Assembly (NCBI GenBank): GCA_950295325.1
Contig: OX485808.1
Coordinates: 8,312,501-8,376,500 of the forward strand
Direction: 5' to 3'
From: Polytrichum commune
Taxonomy: Eukaryota; Streptophyta; Polytrichopsida; Polytrichales; Polytrichaceae
Length of the DNA stretch: 64,000 bases
Below the pieces are notes generated by a model. The model was not told the origin of the DNA. It was given only the letters and a program-made list of their open reading frames with translations, and searched no databases. The translations under genes were made by a program, and so were the position numbers. Shown here piece after piece: positions 23,589 to 36,530 of this stretch (the stretch's first letter is position 1; each line of letters starts with the position of its first letter).

Positions 23589-23936
23589 GGGGTTAATTTG
23601 CCACTTATAAATGTTAACATACGAAATACATCCAATATTGTGTGATGACATCTATTACATTGAGTGGAAATTGAAAAGCATTTGAAGATTGTAAATGCTT
23701 CAGAATCAATCCAAAGGACTATTGATTCTTATTTTGCTTCATAAAAATAAAAGATTGATTTTGATACACATATTTTATATATATGATAATTTTGCAAAAC
23801 TCTCCCTCCATAATTATAATGAATTTATATTTGTTAAGCATTCAAAAAACTCCCTTTATAACTGTTACAATGTTAACTCACTATAAATGTTAGGAAAATT
23901 TAACTCCAGAGCCTAACATTTATAGAGGGTGGACTG
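23589..23936 (+). mobile_element. 5'-truncated pogo/Tigger relative
   Basis: The right end (ACATTTATAGAGGGTGGACTG, ending 23936) is followed by TA and matches the inverted left end of the 8593-9409 element. About 23600-23660 matches that element's left interior (TATAAATGTTAAC followed by GAAATACA). The frame at about 23671-23745 encodes the transposase tail ending QRTIDSYFAS. The left CAGT end is missing. Confidence 0.65.
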
Positions 23937-23939
23937 TAA

Positions 23940-24277
23940 TATTATTTTTCATTCTATCAAAATCCCTATGCTATATAATATCTAAAACCTTGATAAATTT
24001 CAATACTTAGTATACCCCAATATTATTTATAATATGGATTTTCAATTTAAATAGTCCATAGTTATATCCAATAATTTTCTAAATTTTATTGCTCATGAAT
24101 AAAACACACCCTATATTTTAACGCACCATGTTTACTAATCTTCCTAAGTGTGCCCCCCCCCGAGGATTTTTCTTTTAGAATACTCTGGATAAACCTAGAG
24201 AACAACACTCCTGACTAAGAACCTCATGGCCAGGGAAGTAGTTCTACATTAATATAGAGATTTGTTTAATAATCACC

Positions 24278-24310
<33 letters not shown>

Positions 24311-24909
24311 CCTTCCTTTCTCATGTACCTTACATGTGTGCATGCATGACATGAATTTTTTCTTTGACAACACTCTAGATAAATCTAGAGAATGGGTGTC
24401 CTAATCAATGCTATGTTGAATTTAGGCTCAATACATTACCTTAAGTTAAGTTAGTTGGGCTTATAAGGTGGGATACGAGGATTTATGAGGAGATTTAATG
24501 ATCACTTCACCATATAATTAGACCATCAACTTAAGTAGTTTTTATTGAAATTCTACTAAAATATAGAATCAAAGCATAAAATTTCAAACCTAAAAGTTAT
24601 TTGAAATAATGTTGATGACTTAAAAAGCGTGAGCTTCAAGTTCTTGCATGATTCATCAACTTCCAACATCTTTTCAAATTCTCATTGGTTTGTGCCCAAT
24701 TTATTTTTGTAATGCAGGGTTGGGAAGCTTATGATGTAGTTGATGACATGAGACTTGGAAATAAATGAGGTCACGGAGGACAATATGCTTGACGATGAGG
24801 ATATTGATATAAATTATGATGTCTTCATAAATGAAGATGTAGTTTAGGGTAATGTTCAAGAGCTCGTAGATCTTAAGCAAATACAAATTTTAAATACTAT
24901 GAAGCTGAT
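23940..24909. other. AT-rich non-coding stretch with a long T-run
   Basis: It contains a homopolymer T tract at 24280-24310, a fragment related to 21353-22165 (about 24150-24420), and an acidic-looking short frame around 24755-24845 with no identifiable family. No gene is supported. Confidence 0.4.
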
Positions 24910-25636
24910 CATTTGGCCGATTTTACAATTCATCATCTACTCTTAAGAGGGTCGGCATTCATTTAATCATCAAACCTAAGTTTATGAAGTTCATCGTCTA
25001 GTGATTTAAATTTATGAGCATACGATCTTGAAGTGGGTACCCCGCATCTACAAGCAAATAAGGCCATACCTCATGGCCTCAAAAGAGTATAAAATATTCT
25101 TTGGGGATTGTACACACTTGTAGTTCATCATACAATGATGAAAATTGGAAAGCTCCTCTATTTGTCATACCCTTGGGCATATTACAACAAATATTCCAAA
25201 ACAATTTGTTTGTGTCGCATACAACTTATAGCACCACATAGTTGAAATCATGCAGTATTGAAATCAAAAGGGTTTCAACTATGTAGTGCTACAAGTTGTA
25301 TGCAACATACATAAATTGGTTTGGACTATAAGTTGTAATATGCCTAGGGATACAACAAACAAAGGAGCCTTCCAATTTTCATTGTTATATGATAATCTAC
25401 ATGCATGTACAATCCCAAAAGAGCATTTTGCCATTCAAGGCCATGAGGTCCAAACTTATTTGCTTGCAAACATGGGGTATTGTCTTTGGGAGAATATGCT
25501 TATCAATTTTTTAAACCCGCGATGATGAACTCAATAAAATTAGGTTTGATGATCAAATGAATGTTGGTCGTGTTTTGATTGCAAATGTGTTTGGCTTATT
25601 TTAGAGTAGACGGTGATTTCTAAAATCAGTCAAATG
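24910..25636. repeat. 727-bp imperfect palindrome made of PIF/Harbinger transposase sequence
   Basis: Left arm 24910-25249 and right arm 25271-25636 are inverted copies with a loop of about 21 bp. Matching landmarks are GAAAATTGGAAAGCTCCTCT against the inverse of AGGAGCCTTCCAATTTTC, CATACAACTTATAGCACCAC against its inverse near 25280-25300, and GCAAATAAGGCC against the inverse of GGCCATGAGG...ATTTGC. Arms differ by scattered substitutions and small gaps. Both arms carry part of a transposase coding region, so a transcript across it would fold into a long hairpin. Confidence 0.8.
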
Positions 25637-25700
25637 TTTAGCCCTAAAATTGTTTAAAGTTATGAGTTCATGTTTCATTTTGCATGAAAGAATATAGCTT
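25271..25700 (+). pseudogene. PIF/Harbinger transposase C-terminal fragment
   Basis: The right arm reads (frame of 25286-25525) VCNIHKLVWTISCNMPRDTT, then FQFSLLYDNL, then GHEVQTYLLANMGYCLWENM. These are the GMPGSTHD, SPLYD and PYLIADGAYPL blocks of DDE_Tnp_4 transposases. A second frame segment near 25545-25625 reads DDQMNVGRVLIANVFGL, the VIENAFG block in which the catalytic Glu is replaced. Several stops and frame changes are present. It belongs to the same lineage as 61870-62500. Confidence 0.65.
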
Positions 25701-26516
25701 ATGATTGAAGTGCCTCTAAAAAGGCATACATTATGTGAATGTGGATATGCACTTAGTATTAAATTGATCGAGGCATGTGCACAAAGAGGGGCATGGGGTT
25801 GCATTGGTAGGGGAAGCCTTGAAAAATGTTGTATTTGGAAATTTTCAAGGTAGGAAATAATAGTTGTTTACATATATATAGTGCAATTATATAGAGACAC
25901 TCGTCTTCTTATACAATAAAAATGAAACTCGTGACACAAACTGAACAATTTCAAACATCTATTGAGTAATAACACATCTTAGTATTTCATAAGTTTCACA
26001 CATGAATTAAGAAGGTTCATATTTTGATGTGTTATTTGTAGGAGAGGAGGTGTGATCATCATGTACAATACATGATATTCTTTGTTTCATTATTGACAAA
26101 TGGTTTAAAAAAAATTCTTATATCTCTATTGGTACTTTTGCTATTAAATGTTACAAAATATACTTGTGGATAAAAAAGGATAATAAATACAAGAGGCCCT
26201 AGTATCTTATAATATACGTGTGAATAACATATAAGTTTTCATCAAATAGATTGTAGTGTGAGGAGTTGGCTAGCCACTCCCCAAGGGTGAACCTTTTATA
26301 ACATGTATGAGTATACGTGATTGCACAAAAGGGGTATAAATATGAACTTTGGTTTACTACGTATATATATGCTACACCAATTGTAGCTCTCATTTATGTA
26401 CATGTATGAAGGACCTCTAAACATTATACATCATTTGTACATGTATGGTAGTATCACTAGATATTATGGGATAAATCTTTAATATTGGATCAATTTTAGA
26501 TGAATATTTTGATGAT

Positions 26517-26562
<46 letters not shown>
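26517..26562. repeat. (TTG)n microsatellite
   Basis: About fifteen uninterrupted TTG units. Confidence 0.95.
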
Positions 26563-26564
<2 letters not shown>

Positions 26565-28194
26565 GCATGAATTGTCAATAGTTAATGATCACATTCATAC
26601 CGTTAAAATTTGAATAGTCAAATTCTTTCACATATGTAATTGTGAGGTCATGCCCCTCATATTTGAAATTGGAAAATTATAACCCGTCATATATTAGTTA
26701 GTAGAGACACACCTTTTCAAATCATAATCAATTTGGAGTATTTTATGGTGACATATTATAGAAAATATTAGTTGGGTGTCAAACATATGAGTCGCACCAA
26801 CATTGAATTATGCTAGGTATATTCTTTGAGATATTGGATAAAACATAAAGATAAAGAATGTAGAAGTACATGTGTTGGAAGACAAAATTGCATTCCATTA
26901 CATGTTCACATGATTGGGTCAATATAGTGCATGTGTTGTTACATAAAATAAACAATCTTTTCTTAAATTTGTTGATCGTTTTCATGTTAAATTTGTAAGG
27001 GAATTTGTGGTTTGAATTCACTTACAAACTTGCGAGAACAACATTCTAACATTCTTTGGTTTTTTTCATATTCAACTCAAAAATCAGTCTTCTCAAAGTG
27101 AGCATTGATGGACTTATTTGTAACTCAAGAATAATTCCTTTGTTGTTGTAAAGTATTTGTACATATAAAACGCTTATGAAAGAGAAAAAATATTCATAAT
27201 AAATAGAATTTGATTAATAATACACTCAAATACAATTTAATATCACAAATATGCCCCAACATGCAAGTAAAGAATTATGATGGATGACACCCAACTCCCA
27301 CTTATTTGTAATTTACATACAAAATTTCAAAATGTAAGAAATTACTCATTTGAAAAAGGTATGTATGTTGTCGAATAATGTCAAATTGACATTTAATGGA
27401 TATAATATTTTCAACTTCATAGACAATGTTAGTGTATCCCTTTGCAAATAGTGTATGTGCCAAAGAAAGTAATTTATGTAATGTATGTTTGTTCATGTAT
27501 GATTGGGCACGTGTTTGGCTAAATTCAGTTTTCACATCATCTTTGAAGAGGATCTAGGTAATCATATGATGACACGTGGCGCTATTGACCAATTAAAAAA
27601 AACACTTACTCCTAAATGACATGCATTGAGGGTAATGTTTTCACCTGAGGTGAAATGTCTAGCAAGAAATTTGCATAGATGTCCATTGTAACCATCCTTT
27701 GCAACTTGTCCATTACAACTCATGGCAAGAAAAATACGGAAACAAGTCACTTTGGTTGACAAATGAAGGAAAGGAAAGGGTTGTCAATTATACAAAAACT
27801 GCAATCAAAATCTCATGTTGAAAATTGATTTCCATTTATTTATGCATTTTCTTGCTAAGAGTTGCGATGGACCTGTTGCAATGGATGGTTGCAATGGACA
27901 AGTTTTCTACTAGTGTGTGTACAATCAGGTGGACCTTGCAAACATGTTGACTTTGTATCTATGTAAATTATCTTGAGTCCAAACCAGATCACAAAAGCTT
28001 ATAACTTTGTTGATTGCTCTGTATAACAACCACAATACAAAATATTTCACGTGTTTACTATTTTGTGATTATGGTAATAAATATTCAAGTTCATGTGGAA
28101 TGTCAATAACTTAAACTTATAGGGGACAACCTAATTACACATATTAGCGTAGGCAATGTGTAAACAAAATGATCCTATACCCTACAATGAACAG

Positions 28195-28445
28195 GTTGAA
28201 CTGACTGCTAGTTACAAATGAACCAATTGAGTTTGAGAAATAACCGGTTGAAGTTCAAGACTTCAAGAAAATCAATGATCGTTTTCGAGGGATCTTTGGA
28301 ATATACCTCGATCAAATAAAGAAAAAACCAAAAGATCACAACATGTAATTGGTTGGACTTGGAAACACTAGGATTTTGACCGATTTAGCCCAAAAATTTC
28401 CTTGGAAAATGATACCCTAGCCTTGTCCCGGAGGTGAGATGTGTA
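28195..28445 (-). repeat. Dispersed repeat (GGTCAAGATCCT family), reverse copy with the empty MITE site
   Basis: The reverse complement matches 18720-18960 and 37905-38115. At 28209-28210 the sequence reads, in reverse, GTAACTAGCAG. This is the intact TA target that is split by a MITE at 38116-38334. Confidence 0.65.
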
Positions 28446-29344
28446 ATTTACATCAAGTGATGTTTGTTATGTGTCTATCGATTACAATTTGACATTGTGA
28501 TACCTCAAACGATGAACTGCTTAATTGCGATTTGACTTCATGAGAAGTAGCTCGAAATACAAGCCGTTGCACTTTATGATAATTGCGGTCGTTAATGGAG
28601 TGTGAGGATGGCACTTTGGCTTCAAAATTAACATTATCACTACCGGCGTATGAGTCCTAGACAATCATCCAACATCGATGTAAATTATTTTTTATGTAAA
28701 TATGTCATTGTGGTAGATTTGCAGTGACGTAGAATAATGTATGATAATTGTCCCAAATTCATATGCTTGTAGTGTATGTGAATATATGATTTTTTGTCTT
28801 GTTTTGTTTTGTTTTGTTTAGATATTGAAGTCACTATGAATGTGATAACTTTTTGTTAACCCATAAGTAAAGGTCATTCAACTAGGAGATGGGTTAAGAA
28901 GATCGAATTTCAATGCTGAGATATTGTTCACGTGAAAAAGAAAGTTATTGCAAAGCACATCAAAATTTCATCCATACGGTTGCAATCTAAATTCAACATC
29001 TCGACATGGCATAAAATTATGTTTAAGATTTTAGAATTCAAATATAAACAATCGATCCGTATCAAGGTATTATATAGAGAATTTTGTGTTCCAAAGCTCC
29101 AAACTGACCTATGTACAACATACTTTGAAAAGATTATCATCGTGTGCAGAAAATTGTGGTATGAAGTACTATACATTACATAAATTGTATGTTGTATTCA
29201 GTCACGTATTTAATCGTATTTGAATCTTAATCTCAATTTCAATTTCAAAATTTTTGGGATAGTTTTACTAGAAGGATGAGGCTATTTCAACAATATTACT
29301 ATAAAAAGAAGTATCTAAAAATAATCTTAACAACAAGACATTTT

Positions 29345-29776
29345 AGGCTTGGTAAAAGGGAGGGGTGGGGGGGGGGGGGGTGGGGATCTATATGACCATT
29401 TAATGCCATCAAGAATCTTCACTTTGACAACGAACAAGATATTCATATAAGATCCAAAAATCATGAGGAAAAATGCTACGGACACGATGCGGAATCGACT
29501 ATAGACTCAGAATAAATGCATGCTCCGCAACTTACAAGAAGGGAAAGGGGTGGGGGGACGGTTGTATGACCATTGAATGCCATCTAGAATCTTCGATCGC
29601 TATGACAATGCACAAGATATTCATACGAGATCCAAAAACCGTGAGGAAAATTGCTATAGACACGATTCGGAATGGGCGATCGTGTGTGCTCCGTGACGCA
29701 TGAGAAGGGGGGGGGGGGGGGGAGATTAAAGTGAGACCATATAACAACACCGGCTTAAGGGGGGGGGGGGGGGGAA
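29345..29776 (+). repeat. Tandem pair of the TGACCACTTAATGAGC-family repeat with long G-runs
   Basis: Two units (about 29345-29525 and 29526-29705) share TATGACCATT-AATGCCATC, AGAATCTTC, AAGATATTCATA and GATCCAAAAA landmarks. G homopolymers precede or follow the units: 29361-29380 (broken by one T), 29706-29722 and 29759-29774. A shorter G-run also precedes the copies at 38645 and 55549, so it is an inherited part of the repeat that has expanded here. Confidence 0.65.
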
Positions 29777-29929
29777 ATACTTGGGAGGAAACCCTAGGTG
29801 TAGGTCCAATACCACAACACACATAAAATGATTGCCACGCAAATAGGGAGGGCGTTTCAATAAGTTTCCTTTCCTCTTCGGGTCAGTCAATGATGGCACA
29901 TGCATACATGAGTTATTACTGACTTAACT

Positions 29930-30310
29930 TACTTGCTCTATCTCTCTCTCTCTCGCGCTCGCTTGCTCGCTCGCTCGGTCTGTGCTTCGGAGAGATTTTG
30001 TAACCTAACCTAGGGTCACTGCGAATTCATGGAGACGACGAATTCCGAGCTCGCAAAGTACTCGACTTAGTGGTATTGCATTGCGGAAAGCGGGTGGGTA
30101 TGAACCCGTGGGAGCAGCAATTGGCGCTATTCTGGGTTGTGATGACGTGATGGTGATGGTGATATTCATGTGGAGCAGCGGTAGTGGTGCAGGAGTGCGT
30201 TGAAGCTGGGGAAAATCTCGGTCCTCGAGGTTGCACAGAGTGTGGTGGTCTGGCGGGTTGGGAGGTTTCCCTCGGGGAAATACAAATTGGATTTGGCGCC
30301 TGTTGTTGCA
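29930..30310 (+). promoter_or_regulatory. 5' region of the RING1 gene
   Basis: A pyrimidine tract, (CT)n followed by GCTCG repeats (29937-29978), lies about 340 bp before the start codon. CT-rich tracts near transcription starts are common in plants. No TATA box could be fixed. Confidence 0.35.
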
Positions 30311-33300
30311 ATGCCAGCTCAAGGGCGTGCGGGCAGCGAGCCGCCTAGTGGACCTAACACAGATGGTAATTTCTTGCGGTTTCATGCATTCTGGTGGGAA
30401 TAGTTACGTGGTATTTCAAGGGAGAGAGAGGGAGAGGGAAGGTGTGACTGGAGCTCCAAATTGCGCTCTGTGAACTTAATTTGTCGAGAGATTGGGAAGG
30501 AGGTTTGTAGTTGTTGGAGCTTTTGGACTTTGCTAGAAATTGGAGTGTCTCAGGGTGCGGGGAGAGGTCTTGCAATCGTCATAGTGTCGGCTGTGCTGTC
30601 CAGTTGTTGCTGCTGGTGATAGTAAAACGATTCAACGGGACGTAATTCGTCCAGCCTCGATTCCTGAGTATCTAAAGTAGAGCTTCGTCGTTAAATTTTT
30701 GTCGCTTAAGGGCTAGGAGGACGCTAGGAGGAATACTCGACTGCTTTATGTTGGCTTGGTGCCTTTGTGACCGCCATGGCGTCGTTATTTCCCCTTTGCG
30801 TGTGATCATAACATCTCTTTCTCTCTGTGATTATTTGGATGATGGAAAGATCGGTGGCCTTCTAATCAGTTTTTTCTCGGTTGCTTGTTTGCTTGTTTCA
30901 CATGGCAGGCGTTGTCGCCTTGTCTCCTTCCTATGGCGAAAATAAGGAGTAAGTTGCTTGTCCTTCACCTGAAGAAATAATTTCGTTCCTCATGGTTCTT
31001 ATTAAGCTTAATTGGTGCTTTTTCTACTGTCTTCTTCCCTTGAAGATCGTCGGCTCTGACTATTACATGCTGCATATACTGGTGACACGCGGTGCCTTGA
31101 CGATATAGGTCCACCATTTTCTTGTAGATAAGTTCCATCATATTCTTGTATCATGTTGACAAGATCAACGCAAAGGTAGAGCTTGTCAATTTACAGAATG
31201 AGAATTGGTAAATGTTAGCCTCAGCCATATCCGCAGCCTTGGTGAAGAATATAAACCTAAATTCAGTAACATGATATCTGAACATTGGAGGAACATTGAA
31301 GGGAGTTTCATGATGAACGCAGCACATCAACGTCCCTTATGTTTTCAGTTAGTTCACAACAGAGCGACTTTCAAGACGTTGGAGCATGAGAGAATAATTG
31401 AAGGGAATCAATTCGAGATGCTTAGCTTGTAGAGCTGCTTCATCTTGCTTCTGTCTCTACCTTCATTGAATTATTGCATAATGCATTTCTCCATTGCATG
31501 TTGGGTCCAATTTATCCACCTGCAGAGCGAATTCATATGTGAGGAATTTACGGGAAACCCTGGCACACCCACCCTCTGCAGCTTATTTAATCAGAATGCA
31601 GATAGTACTTAAAAGCTGTGATTTTTAAACGAGTCTAGGTTTCCAGACATCTAAGGCAGATTAGTGAAAATAACCCATATTTTCCTGTGAATCTAGCACA
31701 TGATGAAGGTTAGGAGGATGCAAGATGGTGCCAAATCTTGTTGCAGTAGATACAAGGCGTGCTCTTATGGTAGTTAGAACATATGTAGGTGCTACTGATC
31801 ATATTGACAACTTTGTAGCAGCCTTGCTCGTGGTAAAACGAGGGCCAGATTTGAGTGTGCTTGTTTTATATTATATTGGTGGAGGCTTACAAATATACTC
31901 ATAAAACGTAGACTTAAACAAGTGCTTATTCATCACATTGGAATTTGACAGATCTCTGGTTTGTCTTAGCAAAAGCAAGAATTAATCAGTCTCTTGTATG
32001 TTTTGTAAGACTCTTCGTAGATGAAGAGTTTGCCAAAAGCAAACCAAGTAGGTGTTGCATCTTTCAATTTTTTTTGAGAGAGGGAGTTCGGTCAACCTGG
32101 TCTACTGACCTAAGTGCCACATTGCTGTTTTTACAACACCTGATATAAATGAGGAGGGTGATCAATCACCTAGAAACGTAGAGCAGATGTCCTTGCATTG
32201 GATTAACTAGGATCTATAGAAGGTATAGAGGAAAATGGAGTGGTATCTGCAAGGGCAATTTTGGATTTTTATACTATTGCACAAATCAACCATAGTTTCC
32301 CTTCGAATTATGTGCCTTGCTTGCAACTTTTCACACTTCTTTGAGACAATCTAATTTTTCTAAAACTTTTGATTCTGATTATTTCTCATATGTTCTGACT
32401 CAGATACATCACCGTCTGTCGGTCAGACATTCGCAAGGAGATGCAATGTCCAATTTGTCTTGGTAAGCTTTCTGGGTGTTTTCTATACAGTAGAGTGGTT
32501 GTTGGTTTGCATGTGCTGTGGGATGTGTTACTTATGTACTAATTAATTTCTGTTCAAATAGGCATCATACGAAAGACTCGTACAGTTATGGAGTGTCTTC
32601 ATCGGTTCTGCAGGGAGTGTATTGACAAATCAATGCGGCTTGGGTAAGAATTTCTCAATTTGTGATGAAAGACTCTTTTTTGTGATGCATGCTGGCTTTA
32701 CTGCATGAAGGTATTAAGGAGAATATGCTTCCTTCCAATGATTGTCACAGGAGTTCTTCATGTCTAAACAACACTCACTGTCACCAATGAGATTATGAAG
32801 TATTGTTTCTTGTTGTCATGAACATCTGCTGTGCAATTGACTCTTGCAGGAACAATGAATGCCCTGCTTGTCGTACTCACTGTGCAAGCCGTCGTTCCTT
32901 GAGAGATGATCCAAACTTTGATGCACTGGTTGCAGCAATCTATCCAGATCTAGACAAGTATGAAGAAGAGGTAGGTGGTTGAAAAGGTACATCCAGGATG
33001 TAATGTATATTGGTTGACAAGTATGCTCCACAAGTTCCCCTGAGCATCTGAATGCAGTTCCATCAAATTGTGCCCTCCAAGGTGGCTTGTCAATGTGTCC
33101 TATATGTCCTGTCTTGTGTTCAGAAAAGTACTTTTTAGTTTCTTATTCTAGTGATGTAAGTGAAGCATACAACATTCTCACTATCAATTTGGAGCATGTA
33201 TCATGCCAGGCAGTAGGAAGGTCTTGGATGGAAGATGAAGGTTTTGAAATGTCAATGTAAGCCAATGTTGTTTTTCTGCAACAGGAACTGGCCCTTTTTG

Positions 33301-36300
33301 AAGATGAGGCCCGTGTGAACAGACAGGCAAGTGTTATTTTTACACTGCAGAGATGACTGTTAGGAGCATGCCATGCATTTTTGGATAATCCATGTTTTGC
33401 ATGTAAATTCAGAAACTTCAAATCTACATGCATTACCAAGAACACAAGTGAATAGGACTACGTATGTGTTTGCTGAGTCTGCAACTGGACATTCCAAATT
33501 TTAAGTGCTGATCTTTGCATCACACTTTATGTGACTGATCTCTTTTATTGTCACCCTTGTCACTGTGTAGGCAAGTTTGACGTTGTGTAGGCAAGTTTGA
33601 TGTTGCACATGCAGCATTTCAATCACAGTAACCGTGGACATGTTAATATATGAGGTGCAGTAGTTTTAACTTGATTGACAGCTTCGTTGTGAACAGATTC
33701 AGGAAAATATTGCTGATACTTTCAAGCGGCAGTCAGAGGCCATTGCAAGACGCCGTACCACAGCAAAAGCAACAGCGGCAGCAATTGTAAGGAAAGCTCA
33801 TGGCAATTTCCGAAGTGTGCAAAGCAGGCAAAGAGGCAGGGGGCGTGGGAGGCAAGGGGGTAGACGATCCAGGTTAACTTTAATTCTGCTATTATTGATC
33901 ATTGATGCGCATTTTAAACTGCGCATACTTCTACTAAATGGACACACATTTGCTGCATCGTTAAGTCATAGATTCTCCAGCCATTACTTATGATCAAGTC
34001 ATTATTTTCTTTCTCCATGTTGTTAGGTGTTCAAGATCTACGTCATGGTCTGCAGGTACAGTGAAGGCTCAGCACGATACGAGGATGACGACTCTTATGA
34101 CAATGAGAAAGCTGAGACTGCTACCTCTGGTGATGATACACAGAGTGAATCAGTGCCAGAGCGGAAGAGACGAAGGTCCAAGGTGCAAGTTTCAGGGTAC
34201 ACTACTGGTGAAGAAAATAGCGAGAATGAATCACTTAGTGGTAAGTTTATTACTTTCACACTTTTCCCTACAGGAAGTCTGTCCTTGAAGTCACCAATAT
34301 ATCTTCTGTTCCAGAAACTCTCTGTATTCTGTTCCCGGCAATGCTGTAGACGTGAAGGTGGACTGTCAGTAGGCTACAGTTACAAAGCCGCTTTGGTAAC
34401 TGAAAGGATTGTTGATCCTGGGTAACCCTGGAAGTGCACAAATAAACCATCCATACCGTATATTTCTGTGGTGTTCAGAACATGAACAATTCCATAATAA
34501 GAGGACTCAAGTCATATGGGGGTGGGGTCCATGGATCTCTGTATAGGCCTACTGGATAGTGGGTTGGCAGTTAGAAGTCCTCACTTCAATGAACTGATTT
34601 CTATCTGCATTTTATTTGATTTCTGTGTACAGAAGAATACAGTGCACGTAACACTTTAGCACTTATGCATGAGTGAAATTTTTGTATGATTTGACAATCT
34701 TGAAGGACCTAATCAGGTTAACTGAAACCAATTTTCAAACAGAGTAGCTCATGAGTTCTTGAAATTCTTGAAATGTGCAGCACGCACACACGACAGACAT
34801 GAGGTACCTGCCACTTTTGGTACTGAGAAAATGGCCATTGGATCTATGGAGAGGGAGAGTGATGGGGATGCTTCTCCAACCAACCATGAGGGGACTTTGA
34901 AAAGCTGGGCCAAAGGTACACGAAGCTCACGGTATGGCAGTGTCAATGGTATTCCTGGGACAAACGGCAACAGTCGTAGTGGAAGGACACTGCCAAGGAC
35001 TAAGGAGCTTATAGATGCCTTGATGGCTGCTTCTCACACTGAAAATGAGGTAAGAGAATGATTCTCAATCAAATTAAACTTCCATTTGGGTTCTAGCCTG
35101 CCTTCTGGTAAGCCTACAGAGCTTCTCTGAGATCTAGTGGCGAGATCTAGTGGCAACATGTTTGGTAATGGTATGCATGTAGTTGTCCTCATTGGCATCA
35201 CACACCATGGAAATAAATGGTATGTGAAGGCTCTTACAGGATTTAATGGTCACACCATTTACTAGCATGCAGACACTTGTGGTGACCTTCAGTATTGACC
35301 ATGAAGTTATCCTGCTATTGGCTTATGATGTGGCTAATGTTGACTTGCTTAAAACTTGCTGTGATGCAGTTTGTTGTGCACTTGAGCTTGCAACCCCTGA
35401 ATGATGAATCAGATGAGGAGGACAATATATCAAGCCTGAAGAGACCGCATCTGTGTTGTCCTCCTAGCATGACCGTCCATCACCTATGCAAGGTAGACCA
35501 CAAATCTTGTTAAAATGAGTGTAATCCTCTTTACTACTTTCAGTGGATATTTTTGTGAAATTAAAGCTCCAGAACTTGACCTTCACATTCAGATGTAACA
35601 ATAGTTCAGGTTGTGGTATTATATACTTTTGGAATCAAACCTTTCATGTTTACCATCACAAACCATTTCACTCTCTCGCATGCATGGAGTATAGATACAT
35701 CTGTAGTTATTCCCAGTGAAGGATTTGCTTTCAGGAATGACATTATTCTTCATCACAAGCCAAATGTTTGAATGGTATAAACGTTAACATACACATAGTA
35801 AACTGTGGGAGTTCTGATTATTTTCCCGGTGGGTGTGCACAGTATCTTTCAACCTGCTTGACAACTCCACCAGAAACAGAACTTGAGATTCTTGTTGAGA
35901 GCAAATCTGAGCAGTTTTCGATTCCAAAGCCTCCCCCGCGTTTAAGCAAATTATCGAAAGGGAAGTCATGGGCTTCCAGAGCAGATGGTGGCAAGGAGGT
36001 TATGCTTCTGTCTTCAGGGCACACTCTTGAGAGCGTTTTATGTGACTTCTGGGACTACAATGGCAATCTGGTAAGTCATTTATCCCTTCTAAACCTTGTC
36101 AATTTCCATCTGCATACTGCCAATTAGGTTAGCTATCAGAAACTCGAAAGAACTTAAATGTCTCAACTGTGTACTGTTGGTGTCCTGGTTATCTCATTTT
36201 GGTTCCTGGAAGTGGTAGTGGTTCATTCCTTTTTGCTTCAACCTGCAAACCGAGCTGACTATAGAATCTGCATATTGTAAAGAGCATGTCCATAATTGAT

Positions 36301-36530
36301 TTGCTCACCGCAACAGCAGCAGTGAATTTCCTTATAAATTGGATGTCCATTTACAAGTCAATAGCAGCCACAATTATGGCATAAGTAACTTATCAAGTTA
36401 CCCCATTGAGTGACAAACGTCACATGGTTCCTCTCTTTGCAGCATATAGAGATGAATCTCACTTGCAATTACGTTTTCTGTCATGCAGGAACTTTTATAT
36501 CGTAGGAAGAGTTCCATACTTTCAAATTGA
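30311..36530 (+). CDS. RING1: RING1-type Polycomb (PRC1) E3 ubiquitin ligase, 12 exons, about 470 aa
   Basis: Exons: 30311-30365, 32021-32051, 32404-32462, 32562-32643, 32850-32970, 33285-33326, 33697-33872, 34056-34240, 34781-35049, 35370-35492, 35843-36070, 36489-36530. All phases agree. A C3HC4 RING lies at about residues 44-83 ([17 protein letters not shown]) within the [12 protein letters not shown] and [20 protein letters not shown] context specific to plant RING1A/B. A basic Arg/Gly region, an acidic region with ERKRRRSK, and a C-terminal RAWUL-like domain (about 341-465, with [12 protein letters not shown]) follow. The family pairs with BMI1-type proteins and monoubiquitinates histone H2A in the nucleus to maintain silencing. 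Length matches Arabidopsis RING1 proteins. The first two small exons and the last exon rest on splice logic and are least certain. The intron after exon 6 begins GC rather than GT. Confidence 0.9.

Larger units (their letters stand above)
25701..29340. other. Long AT-rich stretch without genes
   Basis: It contains a (TTG)n microsatellite (26517-26562), a TTTTG tract at 28798-28820 and a reverse-oriented dispersed repeat (28195-28445). Reading frames are short and AT-driven. I support no gene. Confidence 0.45.
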
